A DNA stretch of 10,273 bases from Acidimicrobiaceae bacterium (GCA_027306715.1 DAHUZG010000158.1:1-10273); one strand, 5' to 3'; positions 1-5,829 are shown, numbered from the stretch's first letter. Program-made: numbers and translations. Notes: generated by a model from the letters alone, not told the origin.

Positions 1-61
1 CCTCGAGAAGCGACTCGACCAGCTTGCCCGCCTCGACGCCCAGATGCGCCAGCACGCCTGA
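1..61 (+). CDS. 3' end of upstream gene, possibly HtpX-like metalloprotease
   Basis: Only the last 19 codons and a TGA stop (59-61) are inside the window, read in the frame that begins at base 2. The residues end LEKRLDQLARLDAQMRQHA. This charged, heptad-like tail resembles the C-terminal 'HPxLEKRLxxL' segment of HtpX-family zinc metalloproteases, which are known neighbours of PspAB genes in actinobacteria and some archaea. That identification rests on a very short tail plus context. A PspA-like coiled coil or another helical protein would look similar. The next gene begins three bases after the stop, so the two are very likely co-transcribed and translationally coupled. Confidence 0.4.
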   Translation, partial: LEKRLDQLARLDAQMRQHA

Positions 62-64
62 TCG

Positions 65-757
65 ATGGGTCTGCTCGACGCCCTCCTCGGCCGCTCCAAG
101 CCCGTCAAGGCCAACCTCGACAAGCTGTTCTCGCTGCCCTCCGCCCAGATCACCCTCGAGGCGGCCGAGCAGCTGCTGCCGACCGGCCAGGCGGGCGTCT
201 GCTTCAAGCCGGCCGCCGGGGGCTCTTTCGGCGAGGCCGAGCAGGAGTTCAACGAGCTTCTGTCGCTCGACGACAGCGGCAGCGCTGCCGGCAAGCAGGT
301 CAAGGCGGCGCTGACGGAGAGCTCGGACGAGTTCGGCTACCGCTGGATCGTGCTCGAGTCGGCGGACTTCGACACCCTCGTGACGCGCGCCCATTTCGTC
401 AATTCCGCCCTCGACGAGCACGGATGGAGCACCCAGCTGCTCTGCTCGGTTTTCGGCTTCGGGCCTGCCCCTCGGGTCGGCTCCGCGGCCACGGCGCCGG
501 CGCTCGCGACCCTGGCGACCGGCGAGCTGGTGAGCTCGGAAGCGCTGCCCGGAGCCGGGGTCACCGCCCCTGGGCCGGCGAGCCTCTATCTCGTCTACCT
601 CTACAAGCGGGGCAGCTTCTACCCCTTCGTCCCGCTCGACGGCGAGCGTCGCGACAACGAGGCGGAGCTGCGCATCAAGGCCGTCGTCGGCGGCGACCTG
701 CCCATCGAGCCGCAGCTCGACCACTGGTTCCCGATGTGGAAGCTGCCGCTGCGCTGA
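65..757 (+). CDS. pspAB: PspA-associated protein PspAB
   Basis: A 230-residue protein resembling the PspAB family, which accompanies PspA, PspAA and an HtpX-like protease in the phage-shock-protein envelope-stress response. Its biochemical role is not established. Recognisable segments are the N-terminal MGLLDALLGRSKPVKANLDK, the LPSAQITLEAAEQLLPTG region (residues 25-41), the YRWIVLE/FDTLV core (92-106), the WSTQLLCSVFGF strand (121-132), the LYLVYLYKRGSFYPFVP strand pair (174-190) and the C-terminal ELRIKAV...WFPMWKLPL. There is no signal peptide or membrane segment, so it is probably cytoplasmic or peripheral. Residues about 133-172 are an Ala/Gly/Pro-rich insert splitting two conserved strands; I recall family members near 190-200 residues, so this one looks enlarged. 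The ATG three bases after the upstream stop has no clear Shine-Dalgarno, which suggests coupling. Its 3' end overlaps the convergent minus-strand gene by 83 bp. Confidence 0.72.
   Translation: MGLLDALLGRSKPVKANLDKLFSLPSAQITLEAAEQLLPTGQAGVCFKPAAGGSFGEAEQEFNELLSLDDSGSAAGKQVKAALTESSDEFGYRWIVLESADFDTLVTRAHFVNSALDEHGWSTQLLCSVFGFGPAPRVGSAATAPALATLATGELVSSEALPGAGVTAPGPASLYLVYLYKRGSFYPFVPLDGERRDNEAELRIKAVVGGDLPIEPQLDHWFPMWKLPLR
464..580 (+). other. Low-complexity insert within PspAB
   Basis: This stretch encodes about 39 residues rich in Ala, Gly, Pro, Thr and Ser. It sits between the conserved WSTQLLCSVFGF strand and the LYLVYLYKRG strand. From memory of the family, the two strands are normally joined by a short turn, so this looks like an in-frame expansion that would form a disordered loop. 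No exact DNA repeat is visible. Confidence 0.45.
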
Positions 758-1949
758 GCCCCGCCACGAGCGGCCGCTCGGCTGTGGGATCCCAGGCCGG
801 TGCAGCGGCCGCGAGGTAGTCGCCGAAGCGCCCGACGAGATCGGCAGGGCAGAGGTCGCCCGAGGCGTCGCCGGCGAGAACGGGCTGGATCGCACCCGGC
901 GAGTCGGCGTGCCACGAGACCCCCGGCCAGCGCTCGGCGAGCTCGGCGGCGAGCGGGGCCAGATCGACGCGCAACGGCAGGCGGCGGCTGACGAAGCGCA
1001 CCCAGGTCTCGTAGCGGTCGTAGTAGGTGCAACGACCCGGCTCGATCACGAGCACCCGGGAGGCGCTCGTGCGCCCGTGGATGGCTGCGGGGTGGAGAGC
1101 GATCGTCCGCTTGCCGTGCCCGACCGTTCCGAACGGCCCGACGGTCCGCGCAGCCGTCACCACGGCGAGGTCGAGCTCGCATCGGTCCTCGATCACCGCC
1201 TCGCCGGCCACCAGCGCCGCCTCCGAGGAGGCGAGCGCCGACTCCTCTTCCTCGTAGAGCATCGAGAAGCGCTCTGTCTCGTCGCAGAGGCCGGGCATCA
1301 CCTCGAGCAACAGGCGGTAGCACGCCGTCGTCCACGCCACCCTCGAGCCCGCCGCGCCGGCCACCGGCGAACCGGCTGGCGGGAAGTCGGCCGGCGGCCA
1401 GCCGGGCGGTGGCCAGCCGGGCGGCGCCGAGCGGGCCGGCGGCGAACCCGCCAGCGGGGAACGGGCCGGGTCCGCCAGCGTCCGGAGAGCGAAGGCGACG
1501 CGGGCGGCGTCGACCCGCCTGGCGACATCGAAGTCACCGACACGGGCGACCTCGACAAGCTGCTCGCGGCGCGCCGTCGCCCCCGCCGGGTCGGTCAGGG
1601 CGTACAGCGAGACGAGGCCGTCGACGTCGAGGTGGTCGTTGGTCACGGCCTCGGCGGCACGGCTCCAGTGTGTTGGCGCCGCGAGGTAAGCGAACGCCAT
1701 CTCCGCCGAGAGGTCGCGTCGCAGCTCGGCGGGACCGGGCGACGCCGGCCAGTGCGAGAGCGCGAGCACCGTTCCGGGACGGCTGGCTCCGTCGACGACG
1801 ACGTGCGGGCGACCGGCCAGCTCCTCGATGCCGGCGAAGGGCAGCCGGGGGGGCAGCTGTGAGGGAAGACCCGTCGAGCCGGTCACCGCCTGTGACCGCC
1901 GGGTCGCCCCCCCTCCGTCGCTCGGGCGATCAGGCGACCGGCCCGGCAC
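675..1949 (-). CDS. Uncharacterised protein resembling DUF6687
   Basis: A 424-residue protein of unknown function that resembles the actinobacterial DUF6687 family; I recall that family but cannot confirm it by search. Conserved-looking blocks are GRPHVVVDGA (46-55), LALSHWPASPGPAELRRDLSA (62-82), TNDHLDVDGLVSLYAL (103-118), EVARVGDFD (133-141) and a C-terminal half with RTIALHP, RVLVIEPGRCTYYDRYETWV and FVSRRLPLRVDL. The NDHLDVDG block looks like a metal-binding DHH-type motif. Residues about 163-203 are a Pro-rich insert with PPGWP repeats, and the last 40 residues are Ala/Ser-rich ending RRRRRP, running 83 bp into the convergent pspAB. The GTG at 1949 is chosen because it lies 21 bp after the preceding stop with a purine-rich GAGGCGGGG upstream. 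Homology seems to begin only near residue 37, and another in-frame GTG exists at 1886. Confidence 0.65.
   Translation of the reverse strand: MPGRSPDRPSDGGGATRRSQAVTGSTGLPSQLPPRLPFAGIEELAGRPHVVVDGASRPGTVLALSHWPASPGPAELRRDLSAEMAFAYLAAPTHWSRAAEAVTNDHLDVDGLVSLYALTDPAGATARREQLVEVARVGDFDVARRVDAARVAFALRTLADPARSPLAGSPPARSAPPGWPPPGWPPADFPPAGSPVAGAAGSRVAWTTACYRLLLEVMPGLCDETERFSMLYEEEESALASSEAALVAGEAVIEDRCELDLAVVTAARTVGPFGTVGHGKRTIALHPAAIHGRTSASRVLVIEPGRCTYYDRYETWVRFVSRRLPLRVDLAPLAAELAERWPGVSWHADSPGAIQPVLAGDASGDLCPADLVGRFGDYLAAAAPAWDPTAERPLVAGLSAAAASTSGTSGRAAARWAGRRRRRP
767..811. repeat. Nested palindromes just downstream of pspAB
   Basis: A perfect 14-bp dyad, cgagcggccgctcg, lies at 767-780, ten bases after the pspAB stop. 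A second perfect dyad, tgggatccca, lies at 785-794, and the 8-bp arms cggccgct (771-778) and agcggccg (804-811) form an inverted repeat around it. RNA from either strand could fold here. There is no T-tract, so it is not a classical intrinsic terminator, and it lies inside the coding region of the convergent gene. It could still attenuate convergent transcription; this is inference. Confidence 0.35.
1341..1463 (-). repeat. Pro-rich low-complexity insert with 15-bp tandem repeat
   Basis: The segment encodes about 41 Pro/Ala/Gly/Ser-rich residues including two PPGWP units. At DNA level the 15-bp unit ggccagccgggcggt is repeated head to tail at 1396-1410 and 1411-1425 with one mismatch, flanked by further ggcgggaa/ggcggcgaa-like fragments. 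It separates the N-terminal and C-terminal conserved halves of the DUF6687-like protein and looks like a repeat expansion forming a flexible linker. Confidence 0.6.
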
Positions 1950-1970
1950 CGCCGGTCAGCCCCGCCTCGA

Positions 1971-2246
1971 TCAGCCGAGGGCGTCGATGCGAGCGGCGAG
2001 AGCGAGGTCGGCGTCGGTGATCCCCCCAAGCGAGTGGGTGGAGAGCAGCAACGTCACGGTGTCCCAGTGGATGGCGAGGTCGGGGTGGTGCGACGCCTCT
2101 TCGGCGAGCGCGCCGACCTCGTTGACATAGGCGAGCGCTGCGGCAAAGTCAGCCCGGCGGACGACCTTCTCGAGCGCCCCGTCCCGCAGCTGCCAGTCGA
2201 GCCCGCTCAGCCTCTTCTCGACAGCTTCGCGGCTCAGCAGCTCCAC
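1971..2246 (-). CDS. Pterin-4a-carbinolamine dehydratase (4a-hydroxytetrahydrobiopterin dehydratase)
   Basis: A 91-residue cytosolic enzyme of the PCD/DCoH family, which dehydrates 4a-hydroxytetrahydropterin to the quinonoid dihydropterin during pterin cofactor recycling. The family signature is visible as EEASHHPDLAIHWDTVTLLL (residues 49-68), containing the catalytic HHP (53-55) and the conserved W61, followed by STHSLGGIT with the third conserved histidine at 71. The N-terminal DWQL and AFVNEV-like segments also fit, and length is close to the usual 95-100. I chose the GTG at 2246 because VELLSREAVEKRL aligns with the usual family N-terminus. An upstream in-frame GTG at 2282 has a better-placed GAGGGG and would add 12 residues. 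No aromatic amino-acid hydroxylase is in the window, so the physiological pterin substrate is unknown. The stop is 21 bp before the DUF6687-like gene, suggesting co-transcription. Confidence 0.9.
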   Translation of the reverse strand: MELLSREAVEKRLSGLDWQLRDGALEKVVRRADFAAALAYVNEVGALAEEASHHPDLAIHWDTVTLLLSTHSLGGITDADLALAARIDALG

Positions 2247-2376
2247 GGGCGGGACTCTACCGTGCGGGGACGACTCTCTCACCAGCTCGCGCCCCTCACC
2301 GCGCGGCGGGACTGCCGCTCCGGTCGCTCCGCCGGGCACCGTTCCGGTCCGGTCGCCGGCGGCACGCCGAGAGGGA
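2247..2376. other. Intergenic gap between xthA and the pterin dehydratase
   Basis: This 130-bp spacer is the longest gap inside the minus-strand gene run. It contains a possible Shine-Dalgarno, GAGGGG read on the minus strand (around 2292-2297), in front of an alternative GTG at 2282. No T-tract terminator and no convincing -35/-10 pair were seen, though GC-rich actinobacterial promoters are hard to recognise by eye. A separate promoter for the last two genes could lie here. Confidence 0.3.
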
Positions 2377-3183
2377 TCAGTCGACCAGGTCGACCAGGTC
2401 GACCACGACCGGGGCGTGGTCCGAGGGCTGGGTCACGGCCTTGATCCCCTTCTTGCGCGCCTCACGGTCGACGTAGGCCGATTGGAGGCGGGACTCGAGC
2501 GGCCTCGTGACGAGCACGAGATCGATCCGCATCCCCCAGCCCTTGTGGAACGCGCCGGCACGGTAGTCCCACCACGAGAACGGGCCGTCCTCGTCGGGAC
2601 GAAGTCGCCGCACAGCGTCGACCAGTCCCCAGTCGAGCAGCGACTGGAGCTCCCGGCGCTCGGGCGCGCTCACGTGGGTGGCGCCGGCGAACTGGTTGAT
2701 GTCCCAGACGTCCCGGTCCTCGGGCGCGATGTTGAAGTCGCCGCAGAGTGCCAGCGGCTGAGCAGCGTCGCACGACGACACGAGCTCTTGGCGCAGTCGT
2801 TGCAGCCATGCCAGCTTCGCCGCGTAGTGCTCGGACCCGACGGCGCGCCCGTTCGGCACGTAGAGCGACGAGACGAGGATGCCGCCACAGCGGGCGGTCA
2901 GCAGCCGCGCCTCGTCCCCGTCGGCGCCGAGCGCGCCCGAGAACCCGGCGCGCTCGTCCTCGAGCCCTGCTCGGGAAAGGATGGCGACCCCGTTCCAGCG
3001 GCCGTTGCCGCCATGGAAGGCGCACTCGTAGCCGAGGGCGGAGAACGCCATCACCGGGAACGCCTCGTCGTCACATTTCGTCTCCTGCAGGCAGCAGACG
3101 TCGGGCTGGGCGTCGGCGAGCCAGGTCGTCACGCGCTCGAGGCGGGCTCGCAACGAGTTGACGTTCCAAGTGGCGATCCGCAT
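2377..3183 (-). CDS. xthA: Exodeoxyribonuclease III (AP endonuclease)
   Basis: A 268-residue member of the exonuclease-endonuclease-phosphatase superfamily, close to E. coli ExoIII in length. It would incise DNA at abasic sites and trim 3' blocking groups in base-excision repair. Catalytic motifs are in order: MRIATWNVNS with the metal/phosphate-contacting N7, CLQETKCDD with metal-binding E34, LYVPNGR (108-113), GDFNIAP with D149 and N151, GMRIDLVLVT with D221, and the terminal SDHAPVVVD with D255/H256. All key residues are present, so an active enzyme is expected. Start is the ATG at 3183; a GTG sits directly upstream at 3186. The ribosome-binding site is weak, and the gene starts 13 bp after the fabZ stop, so translation may depend on the upstream gene. 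The extreme C-terminus reads VDLVDLVD from a short tandem repeat. Confidence 0.95.
   Translation of the reverse strand: MRIATWNVNSLRARLERVTTWLADAQPDVCCLQETKCDDEAFPVMAFSALGYECAFHGGNGRWNGVAILSRAGLEDERAGFSGALGADGDEARLLTARCGGILVSSLYVPNGRAVGSEHYAAKLAWLQRLRQELVSSCDAAQPLALCGDFNIAPEDRDVWDINQFAGATHVSAPERRELQSLLDWGLVDAVRRLRPDEDGPFSWWDYRAGAFHKGWGMRIDLVLVTRPLESRLQSAYVDREARKKGIKAVTQPSDHAPVVVDLVDLVD
2380..2406 (-). repeat. 9-bp tandem repeat at the xthA 3' end
   Basis: The unit gtcgaccag (plus strand) occurs three times head to tail, the last copy ending in c instead of g. It lies immediately before the xthA stop codon and encodes the terminal VDLVDLVD. It probably arose by replication slippage that added three- or six-residue extensions after the conserved SDHAPV motif, where extra residues are likely to be harmless. 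Confidence 0.85.
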
Positions 3184-3196
3184 CACGATCTTGAGG

Positions 3197-3649
3197 TCAG
3201 GCCGGCGCCAGCACGAAGAGGAGATCCGCCTCGCAGGCGGTGGCGCCGGCGACGCTCGCCACCCCGGCCCCGGTGCCGGCGCGGCGGCTCAGCCGCCCCA
3301 CCGTCAGCTCGAGGTCGAGAGTCTCGCCCGGCACGACCTGCCTGCGAAAGCGCGCCCGGTCGATGCCACCGAACAGCGGCAGCAACCCGGAGAAGCGGTC
3401 GTCGGCGAGCACCACCGCCGCGCCGAGCTGCGCCAGCGCCTCGACCATCAGCACCCCCGGCAGCGTGGGGCGACCCGGGAAGTGCCCAGCAAAGAACGGC
3501 TCGTCCCCGAGCACCCAGCGACCTCGGGCCGACCGCCCCGGCACGAGGTCGACGATCTCGCTGAGGAGGAGGAATGGCGGCCGGTGCGGGATCAGCTGCT
3601 CGGGCGCCGGCAGGGCAGGCGAAGGAACCGGCGACACGGGCTCGCTCAC
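3197..3649 (-). CDS. fabZ: 3-hydroxyacyl-ACP dehydratase, FabZ type
   Basis: A 150-residue hot-dog-fold dehydratase that would convert (3R)-3-hydroxyacyl-ACP to trans-2-enoyl-ACP in type II fatty-acid synthesis. The FabZ signatures are clear: LIPHRPPFLLLSEIVDLVPG (residues 19-38), then the catalytic GHFPGRPTLPGVLMVEALAQ (55-74) with catalytic H56 and E70, then GGIDRARFRRQVVPGETLDL (94-113), where the substrate-tunnel strand is expected. The first 15 residues are a Pro/Ser-rich extension. Translation starts at a GTG whose last two bases form part of the upstream TGA stop (GTGA overlap), with no good Shine-Dalgarno, so it is probably translated by reinitiation after the NYN-domain gene. No other fatty-acid synthesis gene is nearby, so a role in a dedicated acyl pathway cannot be excluded. 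Confidence 0.92.
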   Translation of the reverse strand: MSEPVSPVPSPALPAPEQLIPHRPPFLLLSEIVDLVPGRSARGRWVLGDEPFFAGHFPGRPTLPGVLMVEALAQLGAAVVLADDRFSGLLPLFGGIDRARFRRQVVPGETLDLELTVGRLSRRAGTGAGVASVAGATACEADLLFVLAPA

Positions 3650-5829
3650 CGCCGGCCGCCGAGGGCGCCCGCCGCGCGGTCGGTTGGCGCCGTCGCCGCC
3701 TCGCCGGACCCGTTGGCGCTCCGGCGTCTGCGAGGACCAGCGCCTGGCGCACGGGCGTCGGTCGCCGGCGCATCCGTGACCGACCTCCGGGCCGTCGCCC
3801 GACCGGCGGCCTTGGCGGCAGAAGGCGCGGAGACCTTCTGCGGCATGGTGGCCCTCTGGCGACCGGCTGGCTTCTGCGGCGCGGCTGGCTTCTGCGGCGC
3901 GGCTGGCTTCTGGCGACCTGCTGCCTTCTGGGGCCCCGGAGCGGTTTGCCCCGTCGTCGCTCGGGCGCCCCCCGAGCTGCGGGCCGGCGTCGCCTTGGCG
4001 GCCGCCTTGCCGCTCCGGCCTCCTTCGGCGCCGGACCCTGCCTTCGCGGCCCTGGCTGTGGCCGCCTCGGCTGTGCCCGCCTTGGCTGCGGGCGCCTTGG
4101 CTGTGGCCGCCTTGGCTGCGGGCGCCGTGGCTGTGCTGCGCTTCGCCGGATCTGGCTTCGCCGTGGCCGACTTGCCGGCCCCGGGCTCAGCACGACCAGA
4201 CCCGGCACCGGTCGGCTCGACGCCGGCCGACCTCGCCCGGCGGCGTGGTGCTGCGCCCGAATTCGCCGTGGCCGACGTCGCGACCCCCGGATCCACGCCG
4301 GACTTCGCTGCGCCGGACTTCGCTGCGCCCGACTTCGCTGCGCCGGGCGGCGCCGGCGCAGCCGCCCGTGCTGTGGCCGTCGCGGTGGGCGTCGCGACAG
4401 CAGTCCTCGTCGCGCGAACACCGCGGGAACCCGCAGGCGGGACGATCTCTGCCGCCGCCTTCCGGACAGCCCCGCTGGCGGCTCCGCGGGACCCGTCGAC
4501 CGGAGCCCTCCGGGGCCCCGCAGGGCCGGTCGCTGGCAGCAGGGGGGGCTGCAACGGCCCGGCGCTCGTCGCCGGCCCGGCGGCGGCCGACCCGGCACGA
4601 GCGCGACGAGGCGTGCCGCGACGGGTTTCGCCTGGCCCCGGGTCGGTCGCGCCCCTGGAGGATCCGGCAACCTGCCCCCCCTCGCTTTCACGAACCACCC
4701 GCAACCGGGGCCACGCCACGCCGGAGCCTCCCGTCTCGGTGGGCAGCGTGGCGAGGGGAGCGTCGGGAGCGCCCGCCGCCGCGCTGGCACCCCGCCGTCC
4801 CCGGCCGCGGCTGCGGGACGAGGAGGCGCTCCGTGCGGACGCCGGCAGCTCCCCGGCGACGGCCGCGGAGGTCGCGGAGGGATGAGCCGTGCCACCCGGA
4901 GCCGCCACCTCCACGGTCTGGCGACGCGCCATCCGCACCTCCGCGGCAACGGTCTCCTCGGTCGGCTTGCCGGAGACGACGGCGATCTCGGGGAGGGAGA
5001 GCTCGACACCACGACGGTAGGGGTCGAGGGCCGTGACGACGAAGCTTCGCCGCTCCCCTCTCCGCACGACCTCCCGTGCGCTGCGCGGCGGCGGCGAGGC
5101 GAGACCCGAGAGCGGCACATAGCCGAGCACGTCGCCGATGCGGGCGACAGCCCCATGGGAGGTGAAGCTCTCGATCTCGGCCTCGATCACCTCGCCGAGG
5201 CGGTGCTCGGCGATGAAGGTGATGAAGGTCATCGGGTCGTTCACCGCCTGCACCGCCGCGCCAGCCCGGCGCCGGCTGCCGGTACGAGCTCCAGGCGCTC
5301 CCTCAGCGGTGGGCCCCGGCTCGACCGCCTCGCGCGTCGCCTCGGCGATCGCCTTCTCGACCTTGTGCTTCGATCGCTCGGCGTCGCGCACGGCGACCCG
5401 GCTCCGAGGCCCGCGCACCGGCGCCCGCTGGACGAATATCCAGCCGATACCGGGCACCGGCGTCGCTCCGAGCAGCCTGCCGCGTTCGAAGAGCCACGGG
5501 TGCTCGCCGTGGAACTCCTGGAACGAGTCGTTCGAGAGCACCACCGCGTCGACCCGCTCGGCGATCCGCAGCAGGAAGGCGTCGCCGCGGCCGATCGCTC
5601 CCGCCGGCGGGTACACGTAGTCGCCGCTCAGCGCCGCCTGCTCGAATCGGTCCCGCTCGGAGGGGTCGATGCGGTGGGCGAAGGTGGCGTCGACGACAAC
5701 GGTGACGGTCGCCGCGGGCATCTCACGGCGAAGCTCGCCCACCGCCTCCTCGAGCTGAGCGAGGCTCGGCAGCGAGCGGCCCTCCGTGGCGATGTTCGAA
5801 CCGTCGACGACGACGTGCTGCTCAGTCAT
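3646..5829 (-). CDS. NYN/Zc3h12a-like nuclease with S1 domain and histone H1-like basic tail
   Basis: A 727-residue multidomain protein I cannot match to a named gene. Residues 1-140 look like a PIN-fold NYN ribonuclease of the Zc3h12a type: VVVDGSN with D9 and N12, TVVVDAT with D47, GRGDAFLL with D83 and VVLSNDSFQEF with D101 supply the expected acidic metal-binding residues. Residues 141-205 are a charged linker. Residues 208-282 fit an S1 RNA-binding domain (GEVIEAEIESFTSHGAVARI ... GYVPLSGL ... LDPYRRGVELSLPE). From about 310 to the end the chain is disordered, rich in Ala, Pro, Lys and Arg, with five-residue AAKSG and KAPAA repeats and six-residue QKPAAP repeats, like histone H1 or mycobacterial HupB tails. 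This suggests an RNA-binding or RNA-cleaving protein; cleavage is inference. It starts 71 bp after kgd and ends overlapping fabZ. Start is the ATG at 5829. Confidence 0.75.
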   Translation of the reverse strand: MTEQHVVVDGSNIATEGRSLPSLAQLEEAVGELRREMPAATVTVVVDATFAHRIDPSERDRFEQAALSGDYVYPPAGAIGRGDAFLLRIAERVDAVVLSNDSFQEFHGEHPWLFERGRLLGATPVPGIGWIFVQRAPVRGPRSRVAVRDAERSKHKVEKAIAEATREAVEPGPTAEGAPGARTGSRRRAGAAVQAVNDPMTFITFIAEHRLGEVIEAEIESFTSHGAVARIGDVLGYVPLSGLASPPPRSAREVVRRGERRSFVVTALDPYRRGVELSLPEIAVVSGKPTEETVAAEVRMARRQTVEVAAPGGTAHPSATSAAVAGELPASARSASSSRSRGRGRRGASAAAGAPDAPLATLPTETGGSGVAWPRLRVVRESEGGQVAGSSRGATDPGPGETRRGTPRRARAGSAAAGPATSAGPLQPPLLPATGPAGPRRAPVDGSRGAASGAVRKAAAEIVPPAGSRGVRATRTAVATPTATATARAAAPAPPGAAKSGAAKSGAAKSGVDPGVATSATANSGAAPRRRARSAGVEPTGAGSGRAEPGAGKSATAKPDPAKRSTATAPAAKAATAKAPAAKAGTAEAATARAAKAGSGAEGGRSGKAAAKATPARSSGGARATTGQTAPGPQKAAGRQKPAAPQKPAAPQKPAGRQRATMPQKVSAPSAAKAAGRATARRSVTDAPATDARAPGAGPRRRRSANGSGEAATAPTDRAAGALGGRR
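3864..3912 (-). repeat. 18-bp tandem repeat encoding QKPAAP
   Basis: The plus-strand unit cggctggcttctgcggcg occurs at 3864-3881 and 3882-3899, with a partial third copy from 3900. It encodes two identical QKPAAP hexapeptides and a diverged third in the tail of the NYN/S1 protein. The near-perfect identity of the copies points to recent slippage or unequal exchange. Confidence 0.9.
4049..4138 (-). repeat. 15-bp tandem repeat encoding Ala/Lys/Pro pentapeptides
   Basis: Six head-to-tail 15-bp units of the form gccttggctgcgggc (plus strand) run through this segment, alternating between two variants, with the outer copies more diverged. They encode the pentapeptide pattern APAAK/AATAK in the basic tail of the NYN/S1 protein. 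The pattern resembles PAKKA-type repeats of histone H1-like and HupB C-termini. Confidence 0.85.
4301..4345 (-). repeat. 15-bp tandem repeat encoding AAKSG
   Basis: The unit gacttcgctgcgccg (plus strand) is present three times in succession, the middle copy differing at the last base. It encodes three AAKSG pentapeptides, around residues 497-511 of the NYN/S1 protein. It is a second, independent pentapeptide expansion in the same disordered tail. Confidence 0.9.

Noticed and set aside
909..1862. 317-codon plus-strand frame opposite the DUF6687-like gene
   Set aside because: The minus-strand product has coherent conserved-looking blocks (LSHWP, NDHLDVDG), while this frame has none, so it is treated as a shadow.
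3864..4345. Short tandem repeats considered as a CRISPR array
   Set aside because: The units are 15-18 bp, contiguous without unique spacers, in frame and coding for Lys/Ala/Pro peptides, so they are coding repeats.
3183..5156. 657-codon minus-strand frame spanning the tail region, fabZ and the xthA start
   Set aside because: It is a different frame over the FabZ and NYN-tail coding sequence. The FabZ motifs are in the other frame, and this product is only Arg/Pro/Ala low complexity.
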